DNA of 64,000 nucleotides from Ulvibacter algarum (GTDB lineage Bacteria; Bacteroidota; Bacteroidia; Flavobacteriales; Flavobacteriaceae): NCBI GenBank assembly GCA_947488905.1, contig CANLBJ010000002.1, positions 434,001 to 498,000 of the forward strand, read 5' to 3'. Shown piece by piece: positions 51,011 to 60,056 of this stretch (position 1 is its first letter; each line of letters starts with the position of its first letter). The notes under the pieces were generated by a model. It saw only the letters and a program-made list of their open reading frames with translations, ran no database searches and was not told where the DNA came from. The position numbers and the translations under genes were made by a program.

Positions 51011-51065
51011 TTTAAGTGTTGATTAATAGTTATATCCATTTTTATTACTGATTAATAGCAAGAAG

Positions 51066-51091
51066 AAGCCACTAGTTTTAGGTGGCTTTTT
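51066..51091 (+). terminator. Terminator hairpin
   Basis: AGCCACT-AGTTTT-AGGTGGCTTTTTTT. Confidence 0.7.
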
Positions 51092-51128
51092 TTATTCATA
51101 GAATGTTTAATTTTAGAAAAAACGAATT

Positions 51129-51992
51129 ATGCCAAGAACCATTATAGAAAATATAGTTATCGCAGAATATAAAAAGCAAACCTTTTTTGACTTTTGTAAG
51201 TATACTACCATTCGTTTTTTTGAAATTGTTTATTTTGAAGAAGGCACAGGAACTATAAAGATTAATGGAAAAATAGTGAACTATACTCCAAATAGCGTTT
51301 TTGTGTTCGTTCCGGATGATATTTACATTGTTAATCCAGAAACACCAACATCTACTGTTGCTATTAAGTTTTTAAAGAGTTTTTTCAGAAATACGAATAC
51401 GCAAAACGATACTCTACCTGTTAACGATTGGTTTCGCAAAATTGAATGTATTTTAAACAGCGAAAGTCACCAACTACGTGAAATGCAGTTTGAAACAGAA
51501 TCAGACAAACTACATTTAGTGTCTTTAATTAAAATGGTTTCTACTGAAAATTTGAAAAAACAATCCTATGATGTGTTTATCATTCAAAATTCATTATCCG
51601 TTATTCTTCATTTGATTGCTAGAAACATTCAGTTTTTAAATACCGATATGACTGCCAAGGTTGTGGAGTCTTCAAAAATTCAGCAAATCATAAATTTTAT
51701 TCATACAAATATTTATAATTCAGATTTGTTATCTACTAGAAGTCTTGCCGAAGAATTTCATATGGCAGATAATTATATGAGTGAGTATTTTAAAAAGCAT
51801 ACAGGCATTAGCCTAAAAAAGTATATCATTAATTATAAATTGAAGTTAGTAGAAACACGACTTAAATATACCGATTTACAATTCTCAGAAATAGCAATAG
51901 AACTCGGTTTTACAGATTCTAGCCATTTAAATAAAACTTTTTTAGCCTATAAAGGCATTACTATTGGTGCTTTTAAGGCTGCTTTAGCTTAA
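51129..51992 (+). CDS. AraC-family transcriptional regulator (paralogue of 46656..47549)
   Basis: MADNYMSEYFKKHTGISLKKYIINYKLKLVETRLKYTDLQFSEIAIELGFTDSSHLNKTFLAYKGITIGAFK. Confidence 0.92.
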   Translation: MPRTIIENIVIAEYKKQTFFDFCKYTTIRFFEIVYFEEGTGTIKINGKIVNYTPNSVFVFVPDDIYIVNPETPTSTVAIKFLKSFFRNTNTQNDTLPVNDWFRKIECILNSESHQLREMQFETESDKLHLVSLIKMVSTENLKKQSYDVFIIQNSLSVILHLIARNIQFLNTDMTAKVVESSKIQQIINFIHTNIYNSDLLSTRSLAEEFHMADNYMSEYFKKHTGISLKKYIINYKLKLVETRLKYTDLQFSEIAIELGFTDSSHLNKTFLAYKGITIGAFKAALA

Positions 51993-52116
51993 GTTTTTAC
52001 TAATAACCTTGTTTTTTACTAATAGCGCTTTGTTTTATACCAAAATGAACCTTGGTTCCTCCTGTAAATTTGCAGTGTAATTAAAACACAACACTAATAA
52101 TTTAAAACATAACACC

Positions 52117-52962
52117 ATGAAAACAACAGGATTTAAAACATTTAAAGTAGCAGTAAAAGAAGGACAAGCTTGGGTAACTTTTGATAACCCACCAGTAAAT
52201 ATTCAGGATATTCCAATGATCAAAGAGTTGGATGAATTAGCAGCATCTTTAGAAGAGGACAGAAGTATTAAAGTAGTCGTTTTTCAATCTGCTCATCCAG
52301 AAATTTTCATAGCGCATGCAGATACTAATTTCTTAAAAGATATGTCTACAACAGCTGTAGCTAGAGAAGATATTGAGTTATTAGACTTACAAAAAGTATT
52401 ACAACGTATTAGTAAATTACCGCAAATTACCGTTAGTAAAATAGAAGGTTTTGCTAGAGGTGGTGGACACGAATTTGCTTTAGCAACAGATATGCGATTT
52501 GCAGCAAGAGGTAAAGCAGTATTTATGCAAATGGAGGTTGGTATGGGAATTTTACCTTGTGGTGGTGGATCATCTCGTATGGCGCGTCAAATTGGTTTAG
52601 GAAGAGCTTTAGAAGTGATTTTATCTGCAAAAGATTTTGATGCAGACCAAGCAGAAGCCTACGGACTTATAAATAGGGCTTTAGATGCTGATAAAATTGG
52701 TGATTTTGTGGAAGATTTAGTTAATAGAATGTCACAGTTTAATTCAGATGCTATCGAAGCTGCAAAACGTACTATTTATGCATCTATTGATTTACCAATA
52801 GAAGACGCTTTAAAAGAAGAAGCATACTGGTTATACCAAGCAACAAGTAAGTCGCCAGCAATCAAACGTTTTACGTTAGCTGATGATACCGGATTTCAAA
52901 ATGATATGGAAAACCAAAGAAACTTCGAGACTTTATTAATGGGATTACAAGGTGTAAACTAA
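52117..52962 (+). CDS. Enoyl-CoA hydratase/isomerase family protein
   Basis: VSKIEGFARGGGHEFALATDMRFAARGKAVFMQMEVGMGILPCGGGSSRMARQIGLGRALE. Confidence 0.92.
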   Translation: MKTTGFKTFKVAVKEGQAWVTFDNPPVNIQDIPMIKELDELAASLEEDRSIKVVVFQSAHPEIFIAHADTNFLKDMSTTAVAREDIELLDLQKVLQRISKLPQITVSKIEGFARGGGHEFALATDMRFAARGKAVFMQMEVGMGILPCGGGSSRMARQIGLGRALEVILSAKDFDADQAEAYGLINRALDADKIGDFVEDLVNRMSQFNSDAIEAAKRTIYASIDLPIEDALKEEAYWLYQATSKSPAIKRFTLADDTGFQNDMENQRNFETLLMGLQGVN

Positions 52963-52974
52963 AAATTAGAAATT

Positions 52975-53376
52975 ATGAATACAGCACAAAATAAACAAAC
53001 TATACTTGATTTTTTCGAACGATTTTCTGCAGGTGATGCTACAAGCGCTTTAACTTATTTAGATACAGATGCAACTTGGCAATCTATGGGAATTAAAGGA
53101 GATCTACCAGTTTCAGGAACCATGGATAAAAACGGAATTGGAGAACTTATAAAAATGGTAAAATCTGCTATTCCAAAAGGATTAGAATTAACACCAGTGG
53201 GTTGGACCGCAGAAGGAGATCGTGTTGCAGCCGAATTCATTTCCTATGGAAAATTAACCAATGGAAGAGAATATAATAATCCGTATCATTTTTTATTTCA
53301 ATTTTCTGATGGCAAGATCCTTAGAATAAAAGAATACATGGACACATTACACGTAAAATCAATATTTGTAGACTAA
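52975..53376 (+). CDS. NTF2/SnoaL-like family protein
   Basis: 133 aa; FFERFSAGDATSALTYLDTDATWQSMG, DGKILRIKEYMDTLHV. Confidence 0.85.
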   Translation: MNTAQNKQTILDFFERFSAGDATSALTYLDTDATWQSMGIKGDLPVSGTMDKNGIGELIKMVKSAIPKGLELTPVGWTAEGDRVAAEFISYGKLTNGREYNNPYHFLFQFSDGKILRIKEYMDTLHVKSIFVD

Positions 53377-53390
53377 TAAAATTTAGTATA

Positions 53391-53414
53391 AATGCCTCTT
53401 GTATAGGAGGCATT
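53391..53414 (+). terminator. Terminator hairpin
   Basis: AATGCCTC-TTGTATAG-GAGGCATT followed by TTTT. Confidence 0.7.
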
Positions 53415-53435
53415 TTTTCAATTTAATATCACATT

Positions 53436-53786
53436 ATGAAACTTAATAATAACATAGCTTGGACGGTAGATGGCAAAATAATAAACAAAACCAAATTCAA
53501 GGAAGCCATGGAAAAAATAACAGCAGCTACATTTAAAGAAGAAGGTTCGCTTAATCACGAATGGTATGTAGCAGAAGATCTAGAAAGCATTCATATTTAT
53601 GAACGTTACCAGGATGCAGATGCCGCTTTGGCACACCTAAAAGTATGGTCTCAATTTGCAACTATGTTTTTAGAAGGCGCAATAATGGATAGCTTTAAAG
53701 TTTATGGGAATGTAACTCCAGAATTAAAAAACGCAGTATCTGGCGCAACTATTATCATGAGTCGTTACGGCGGATTTGTAAAATAA
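53436..53786 (+). CDS. Putative quinol monooxygenase/antibiotic biosynthesis monooxygenase-like protein
   Basis: NHEWYVAEDLESIHIYERYQDADAALAHLK dimeric alpha/beta barrel-like. Confidence 0.6.
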   Translation: MKLNNNIAWTVDGKIINKTKFKEAMEKITAATFKEEGSLNHEWYVAEDLESIHIYERYQDADAALAHLKVWSQFATMFLEGAIMDSFKVYGNVTPELKNAVSGATIIMSRYGGFVK

Positions 53787-53860
53787 TTTCAAGAAAAGAA
53801 AGCCTTGAAATATACCTAAACAACCGTTTTTACTACCAAAAAAACACTACAATCTAGGTC

Positions 53861-53868
53861 TACCTTTG
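53861..53868 (+). promoter_or_regulatory. Candidate Bacteroidota -7 promoter box (TACCTTTG)
   Basis: TAnnTTTG match upstream of the 53987 CDS. Confidence 0.35.
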
Positions 53869-53986
53869 TAGTCAGATTAATTGTTATTTAAGTATAATTA
53901 ATGTGATTAATTAATAGATAAACAGAAATACATAATAACCAAAATATTCTATAGCGAGAGTTTTTGGTAAAAAAAATATAAAAACA

Positions 53987-54940
53987 ATGACAAATAAAAA
54001 TATACTCGCACAAGCTCGTGCGCTTACTTTACCTTCTCGTGAAGCTTCCTTAAAACGTGAACCTTCTGTATCTCAATTTTGGAACAATAACCAAAAAATA
54101 TTGGAAGATGCTTGGTCAGAATGGGAAATTGAAAACAAGGACGATTTACTAATACCTAATGAATCACTGCTTGATCCACGTTTACGAAAGGCAATTAAAG
54201 ATGCTTGGGAAAACCCAGAAAAAGAAAATGCTGTTGCCGATTTATGGGAAGAAATTATTCCTGGTGTTTATTCTGCACAGTTTTTTAACCCTGAACGCTT
54301 AGCAGATTTTCGTAAATATTTAGAAGCTGTAGTAAATTCACAAATTCCTAAACGAGCACCATACGGAATACAATTGAATCGTTATGGAATTATGTTAGAT
54401 CCACGCTCAGAAGGCTATCTTGCAGCACCGAATTTTCAAGCATTTTATAACGATATTATGGACCGCTATATGCGTCCGATTGCACGTTTGTTACTTGGCA
54501 CTTATGGTTATGACAAACAAACATTTGGTTTTTCTATTCAGTACAATCCTGATAAAGACAAGGATTTAAATGGTCACACGGATGCTTCTGCTGCTACTTT
54601 GAATATCAACATTAACTTACCCGATGAAGCATTTACAGGCTCGCAAGTTGATTTTTATGATAAAACCACAGGAAAAACAGTGGAAACTACGTTTGAATCA
54701 GGGAAAGCAATAATTCACAGAGGTGATGTAGCACACGCTACGCACCCAATTATTAGTGGGCAACGTAGTAACTTGGTAGTGTGGTTATATGGAGATCGTA
54801 TGCAAATTCCAAGAGGTGGAGCAAGTAGCTACGGTAGTGAGGATAACTTAGAATCTAAAGTAGTTACATCAGAAAGTACTAGTGCTCGAGAGCGTTGGAG
54901 TGTACCAAACAGCCCTAAAGATACTTCTGCACCTTTTTAA
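53987..54940 (+). CDS. Probable 2-oxoglutarate/Fe(II)-dependent dioxygenase-like protein
   Basis: HTDASAATLNININLPDEAFTGSQVDFYD...AIIHRGDVAHATHPIISGQRSNLVVWLYG fits HxD...H...R facial triad with substrate arginine. Confidence 0.6.
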   Translation: MTNKNILAQARALTLPSREASLKREPSVSQFWNNNQKILEDAWSEWEIENKDDLLIPNESLLDPRLRKAIKDAWENPEKENAVADLWEEIIPGVYSAQFFNPERLADFRKYLEAVVNSQIPKRAPYGIQLNRYGIMLDPRSEGYLAAPNFQAFYNDIMDRYMRPIARLLLGTYGYDKQTFGFSIQYNPDKDKDLNGHTDASAATLNININLPDEAFTGSQVDFYDKTTGKTVETTFESGKAIIHRGDVAHATHPIISGQRSNLVVWLYGDRMQIPRGGASSYGSEDNLESKVVTSESTSARERWSVPNSPKDTSAPF

Positions 54941-55039
54941 AAGAATTAGAAACTCTTTACCTTGCTATATGTAATAGTTATATGTGTTAATAGCAGCAAA
55001 ACTATTATCAGAATTTTATAACAAGATTCAAAAAACAAG

Positions 55040-55105
55040 AAAATGTCAATTTGTGTATTACTGAGAAATTAAAAGACCTTTCGACTGCGCTCAAGGTGAC
55101 ATTTT
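55040..55105. repeat. REP-like intergenic palindromic element
   Basis: GACCTTTCGACTGCGCTCAAGGTGAC core, enclosed by perfect 9-bp inverted repeats AAAATGTCA (55040..55048) / TGACATTTT (55097..55105). Confidence 0.5.
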
Positions 55106-55124
55106 AATAAAAAAATAAAAAATT

Positions 55125-55931
55125 ATGAGTAAAACAATAATAGTAACAGGAAGTACAGACGGCATTGGAAAGATAACCGCTTTAAGTTTCGCTGAAAAAG
55201 GATATACGGTTTATGTACATGGAAGAAATGATGTAAAAGTTGAGACGGTTGTTTCAGAAATAAAAACAACAACAAACAATCAGAACATTAATGGTTTGGT
55301 TGCAGATTTTTCAGATTTAAAAGCGGTTTCTGAAATGGCTGAAAAAATAAGAAAAGAGGTTCCTAAAATTGATATTTTAATTAATAACGCAGGTATTTTT
55401 AAAAGCCAAACACCTGTTAATAAAGATGGATTAGATATTAGAATGGTTGTTAATTATTTAGCGCCGTATGTTTTAACAAATGCTATTCTTTCAAATATTA
55501 ATATTTCCGAAGCACCTAGAATAATCAATGTAAGCTCTGCTGCACAAGCACCTGTTTCTGAGGCTGTACTTAAAGGAAAAGAATACCAGTCTGAAAATAG
55601 TACATACGCACAAAGTAAGTTAGCATTGACCATGTGGAGTCTTAATCTAGCAAAACAAGAACCTAATATTACGGTTATTGCAGTAAACCCGGGTTCTTTA
55701 TTAAACACAAAAATGGCTAATGAAGCATATGGACAACATTGGTCTCCTGCAGAAAAAGGGGTCGATATTTTAGTAGATTTAGCACTTTCTGAACATTATA
55801 AAAATGATTCTGGTAAGTACTTTGATAATGATAAAGGAGACCCTAAAGGTCATTTTTCTAATGCTCATCCAGATGCTTATGATGATGCTAAGATTTCAAA
55901 ATTGATTTCTTGGAGTACTGAACTCGTTTAA
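55125..55931 (+). CDS. Short-chain dehydrogenase/reductase
   Basis: VTGSTDGIGKITALSFAEKGYTVYVHGRN, LINNAGIF, SSAAQ...YAQSKLAL. Confidence 0.93.
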   Translation: MSKTIIVTGSTDGIGKITALSFAEKGYTVYVHGRNDVKVETVVSEIKTTTNNQNINGLVADFSDLKAVSEMAEKIRKEVPKIDILINNAGIFKSQTPVNKDGLDIRMVVNYLAPYVLTNAILSNINISEAPRIINVSSAAQAPVSEAVLKGKEYQSENSTYAQSKLALTMWSLNLAKQEPNITVIAVNPGSLLNTKMANEAYGQHWSPAEKGVDILVDLALSEHYKNDSGKYFDNDKGDPKGHFSNAHPDAYDDAKISKLISWSTELV

Positions 55932-56020
55932 ATTTTATATTATTTTCATTATTGGTTTAAAACAACCATTGAATTAAGAGTATTTTTGTGGGTGTGTATT
56001 TGGGCTATTAAAACAATAAA

Positions 56021-57136
56021 ATGAATAAAGTATTTAAAACGTTATTAGTGATTACAGCAGTACTGTCTGTGTTTTCGTGCGCTAATAATAACTTAAAAAC
56101 AACGGGGTCTACTGCTAAATTACGTTTTATTGATGAATATGTAATACCTGACGATTTAATATTTGAAGAAACTAGAGTAGGAGGTTTATCAGGTATTGAT
56201 TATGCAAACGGAAATTGGTATGTTATTAGTGATGATATTGACTCACCAAGATTTTATAATGCTTCTATATCCTACGATTTAGAAGGGTTTAAATCAATAA
56301 AAATAAATTCTGTTGTAAAACTTAAAGATGTAGATGGCAAACTATTCACTAAAGGAGTTGTTGATCCAGAATCTATTAGATACGATAACGAGACAATAAT
56401 CTGGACTAGTGAAGGGAGTATAAATAATGGTTTAAAGCCGTTTGTTCGTATTGCAGATACAAACGGGAGTTTTGTTAAAGAAATGATACTAGCAAATCGC
56501 TATTTACCTAACACAGATCCTAATTTTGGACCTCGTCATAATGGCGTTTTTGAAGGCTTAACGCTAAGTCTGGATAAAAAAGGCTATTGGGTAGCAATGG
56601 AGTTGCCTTTAAAAGAAGATGGAGAAGAACCAACTTTAGAGGTTACAAATGCTCCAATAAGAATTGCTTTTGTAAATAAAGAAACAGGGCTTTCTGAAAA
56701 TGAAATTGTTTATGAGTTAGATAAAGTAGCGCGTCCAGCAGTTAACGGAACTACTTTTGAACTTAATGGCATTGTAGATCTAATAGAATACGATACAAAT
56801 AGATTTTATGTTTTAGAGCGTTCTTACTCTATGGGTTATAATGATGGAGGCAATACAGTTAAAATATATGATATAGACGCTAGTAAAGCTACAGATGTGA
56901 GTAGTATTAATAGTTTAAAAGGTGAGAGTTATATCAAAGTAACAAAGAAGCTTTTGTTCAATTTTGAGGTTATTAGAAATGAATTAACCAACGGTATTGT
57001 AGATAATATTGAAGGACTTACTTTTGGTCCTGATTTTAATAATGGAAATCGTTCTTTATTAGTTGTAGCAGATAATAACTTCAGCCTTTATGGCCCTCAA
57101 CTAAATCAATTTATTTTGTTTGAAGTAGAAAAATAA
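56021..57136 (+). CDS. Esterase-like activity of phytase-family lipoprotein
   Basis: Lipobox VFSC; VGGLSGIDYANGNWYVISDD, GVVDPESIRYDNETIIWTSEG, RHNGVFEGLTLSLDKKGYWVAME, GIVDNIEGLTFGP. Confidence 0.85.
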   Translation: MNKVFKTLLVITAVLSVFSCANNNLKTTGSTAKLRFIDEYVIPDDLIFEETRVGGLSGIDYANGNWYVISDDIDSPRFYNASISYDLEGFKSIKINSVVKLKDVDGKLFTKGVVDPESIRYDNETIIWTSEGSINNGLKPFVRIADTNGSFVKEMILANRYLPNTDPNFGPRHNGVFEGLTLSLDKKGYWVAMELPLKEDGEEPTLEVTNAPIRIAFVNKETGLSENEIVYELDKVARPAVNGTTFELNGIVDLIEYDTNRFYVLERSYSMGYNDGGNTVKIYDIDASKATDVSSINSLKGESYIKVTKKLLFNFEVIRNELTNGIVDNIEGLTFGPDFNNGNRSLLVVADNNFSLYGPQLNQFILFEVEK

Positions 57137-57154
57137 ATTGATTAAAAAATATTA

Positions 57155-57188
57155 AAAACCCTCTTCTTAGTACTATAGAGAGGGTTTT
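57155..57188. terminator. Bidirectional terminator hairpin between convergent genes
   Basis: AAAACCCTCT...AGAGGGTTTT. Confidence 0.7.
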
Positions 57189-57193
57189 GTCTT

Positions 57194-57583
57194 TTATTTA
57201 TTTTCTTCAAATAAAAACTCACCTTTTGTTTCTGCAGCAAAAAGACCCCATTCTATAATAGACTTTAAAATAGGGGAGAGTGTTTGTCCAAATTCTGTGA
57301 GAGTGTATTCTACTTTTAATGGTGGTTTTTTTGTAAACACTTTACGGTTTACAATACCATCTGCCTCTAATTTTTTTAACTGTAAACTTAATGTTCGTTC
57401 TGTAATTCCTGGAATCTCCTTGCGTAATTCACTATAACGTTTTTTACCGCTTATTAAATGAGTTAAAATAACACTCTTCCATTTACCGCCTATAAGTTCC
57501 ATTGCAGCGCTAGTAGGACACCAAGATATTTTATTATTTATTTTAATTTTTGGTTTCTTTTCAAATAATTCTTCTCTGTCCAT
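57194..57583 (-). CDS. HxlR-family (DUF24) winged-helix transcriptional regulator
   Basis: SWCPTSAAMELIGGKWKSVILTHLISGKKRYSELRKEIPGITERTLSLQLKKLEADGIV. Confidence 0.95.
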   Translation of the reverse strand: MDREELFEKKPKIKINNKISWCPTSAAMELIGGKWKSVILTHLISGKKRYSELRKEIPGITERTLSLQLKKLEADGIVNRKVFTKKPPLKVEYTLTEFGQTLSPILKSIIEWGLFAAETKGEFLFEENK

Positions 57584-57640
57584 TATTACAAAATTTATAT
57601 ATTAAATTAATAATAAAACCACAAATTTAATGTGCTATTA

Positions 57641-57793
57641 TATAGTTTGCAACTATATTTAGTATAGTTTGTTTTTTATAATTTAATTAACTGATTATAC
57701 AATTGTTGTGTTTTATATTGTGTACTATACTTTATGACCGTTATTGTGTGATTATTTTACTATACATATTTTTGACACTATCTTTTTGATAGT
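57641..57793. promoter_or_regulatory. Cluster of ACTATA/TATAGT-type half-sites; candidate HxlR operator region
   Basis: TATAGT at 57641 and 57663; ACTATA at 57652, 57724 and 57759; ACTATC-TTTTT-GATAGT at 57777..57793, all in the divergent HxlR/nitroreductase intergenic region. Confidence 0.45.
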
Positions 57794-57832
57794 ATAATAA
57801 ATAGATTGACAAACATTAAATAAAACAACAAA

Positions 57833-58486
57833 ATGAATTTAACAGAAATTTTGAACAACCGCTATTCAGTAAAAGAATTTGATGCCACTAAAAAAATATC
57901 AGATTCAGACTTCAAACAGATTAAAGCATTATTGCGTCTTAGTCCTTCTAGCGTAAACTTACAGCCTTGGCATTTTTTAATTGCAGATTCTACAGAAGGT
58001 AAAGAACGTATAGCAAAAGGGACACAAGGCTTCTTTCATTTTAATACGCCTAAGGTTTTAGATGCTTCTCACGTAATTGTTATTGCTGCTCGTACAAATG
58101 CAGACGAAGCCTATATGACTAGTATTTTAGAAAAAGAAGATGAAGATGGTCGTTTTGCTGCACAAGAGTTTAAAGACCAAATGCACGGTGGCCGTATGCT
58201 GTTTACAGACATTCATAAATATGATCTTAAAGATTTACCGCACTGGATGGAGAAACAAGTGTATTTAAATATGGGGTCACTTTTATTGGGTGTTGCCGCT
58301 TTAGGTATTGATGCTTGCCCTATGGAGGGTGTAGATGTAAAAGCCTTAGATGAAGAGTTTGGTTTACGTGAAAAAGGGTATACAGCTTTAGCAGTAGTTT
58401 CTTTAGGCTATAGAAAAGATACTGATTTTAATGCAAAATTACCAAAATCTAGATTTTCTGAAGAAACGATTATCACCAAGTTATAA
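57833..58486 (+). CDS. Oxygen-insensitive NAD(P)H nitroreductase family
   Basis: LRLSPSSVNLQPWHFLIADSTEGKERIAKG, ALGIDACPMEGVDVKALDEEFGLREKG. Confidence 0.92.
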   Translation: MNLTEILNNRYSVKEFDATKKISDSDFKQIKALLRLSPSSVNLQPWHFLIADSTEGKERIAKGTQGFFHFNTPKVLDASHVIVIAARTNADEAYMTSILEKEDEDGRFAAQEFKDQMHGGRMLFTDIHKYDLKDLPHWMEKQVYLNMGSLLLGVAALGIDACPMEGVDVKALDEEFGLREKGYTALAVVSLGYRKDTDFNAKLPKSRFSEETIITKL

Positions 58487-58632
58487 TCAACTTAGAAGTT
58501 AGAAATTATTAAGAAGTCTATAGAAATAGGTGCAGTGACTGAGGCGGCTTTTTAGTTATTAATGTAGTTGTTTTTCTTTTTACCAAAAGTACTTGTGGAC
58601 CAAACTAACGTTTAGTTTTATTATATATAATT

Positions 58633-58661
58633 GCTGGGATAGATTTTATTTTATCCCAGCT
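58633..58661 (+). terminator. Terminator hairpin
   Basis: GCTGGGATA-GATTTTATT-TTATCCCAGC followed by T-run. Confidence 0.75.
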
Positions 58662-58765
58662 TTTTTTGAATTTTAAATACGATGAAATAATTCCTAAAAA
58701 AATCACAATTGTTTGGAGTTACAGAATGAATTTAAGTTCTTTCTAGATTAATATTTTGACAAAAA

Positions 58766-59404
58766 ATGGAGAACATAATTACATTCGCAATTACTGTGTT
58801 TACTGGCTTTTTTGCTATAACTAACCCTATATCAAACATGACAGTTTTTCTTTCTTTAACACAGGGAGCAGATAAAAAGACCAAAAATGACATAAATAAA
58901 AAAGCCAATATTATCGCTTTTATTATTGTGACTGTATTTATTCTTTTAGGTAAGTATATTTTAGGTAAGTATATTTTTGAATTGTTTAATATTAGTATTC
59001 CTGCATTTAAGATTACAGGTGGTATTTTAATATTTTTTATTGGTTTTGAAATGCTACAGTCAAAACGTTCTAATATGAAAAATATTAAAGATGTAAATAT
59101 TGATGAAGATATAGCTGTCTCACCTTTAGCAATTCCAATTTTGGCGGGACCTGGAACAATTGTTACTGCAATGAATTTTGTGTCTAATGCAGCACCATTA
59201 CAGTTGATTATGGTAATAGCTATTTTTGGTTCAATGAGTTTAATCACTTATTATACATTTAAACTAAGTGATCTAATTGTAAAAATAGTAGGTAATAATG
59301 TTATTTCTGTTATTGGTAAAATTATGGGATTAATAATTGCAATTATTGGAACAGGAATGATAATACAAGGCATTAAACTTTCTTTTAATTTAATCACTAA
59401 CTAA
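58766..59404 (+). CDS. MarC-family integral membrane protein
   Basis: FFAITNPISNMTVFLSLTQG, AVSPLAIPILAGPGTIVTAM. Confidence 0.92.
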   Translation: MENIITFAITVFTGFFAITNPISNMTVFLSLTQGADKKTKNDINKKANIIAFIIVTVFILLGKYILGKYIFELFNISIPAFKITGGILIFFIGFEMLQSKRSNMKNIKDVNIDEDIAVSPLAIPILAGPGTIVTAMNFVSNAAPLQLIMVIAIFGSMSLITYYTFKLSDLIVKIVGNNVISVIGKIMGLIIAIIGTGMIIQGIKLSFNLITN

Positions 59405-59458
59405 AATACAATTTTAACTTTTAAGCTTTTAGCAATAAGGCCTTATCAAAATCGTACC

Positions 59459-60055
59459 ATGAAAAAAATATTAATTTTGTTTGCTCACCCTACATTTGAA
59501 AAGTCGAGAGCTAATTTGACCTTAGTAGATCATATTAAAGATTTAGAAGGAGTAACATTTCATGACTTGTATGAACGTTATCCAGATTTTCACATAGATG
59601 TTAAAAGAGAACAAGAATTATTAGACCAGCATGATGTTATTATCTGGCATCATCCATTTTACTGGTATAGTTGTCCGCCTTTAATGAAACAGTGGATAGA
59701 TATGGTATTAGAGTATGATTGGGCTTATGGGCCACAGGGTAAAGCACTTATTTCAAAAACATGTATTAATGTAATTACCACGGGAGGCTCTAAAGATTTA
59801 TATTGTTCTGAAGGGACAAATAGCTTTACTGTGAACCAATTTTTAAGACCTTTTGAGCAAACTGCTAATTTATGCGGGATGGAATACTTTCCTCCATTTG
59901 CAGTAATGGGTACACATACGTTATCTAACGATCAACTAACCCAACACGGAAAAGAATATGCAAAACTAATAGACTTATTTCAGAATGATCTAAAAATCAC
60001 AGCTGCTGAAGGTTGTTTTTTTACAAACAATATCCCACAACTAAAACAAAACTAA
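59459..60055 (+). CDS. KefF-like NAD(P)H oxidoreductase (flavodoxin-like)
   Basis: ILFAHPTFEKSRANLTLVDHI, DVIIWHHPFYWYSCPPLMKQWIDMVLEYDWAYG, VITTGG; 2 bp from the CPA2 antiporter gene. Confidence 0.88.
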   Translation: MKKILILFAHPTFEKSRANLTLVDHIKDLEGVTFHDLYERYPDFHIDVKREQELLDQHDVIIWHHPFYWYSCPPLMKQWIDMVLEYDWAYGPQGKALISKTCINVITTGGSKDLYCSEGTNSFTVNQFLRPFEQTANLCGMEYFPPFAVMGTHTLSNDQLTQHGKEYAKLIDLFQNDLKITAAEGCFFTNNIPQLKQN

Positions 60056-60056
60056 T

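Noticed and set aside
58732-59247. 171-aa minus-strand ORF
   Set aside because: Antisense to the MarC-family membrane protein; hydrophobic shadow translation.
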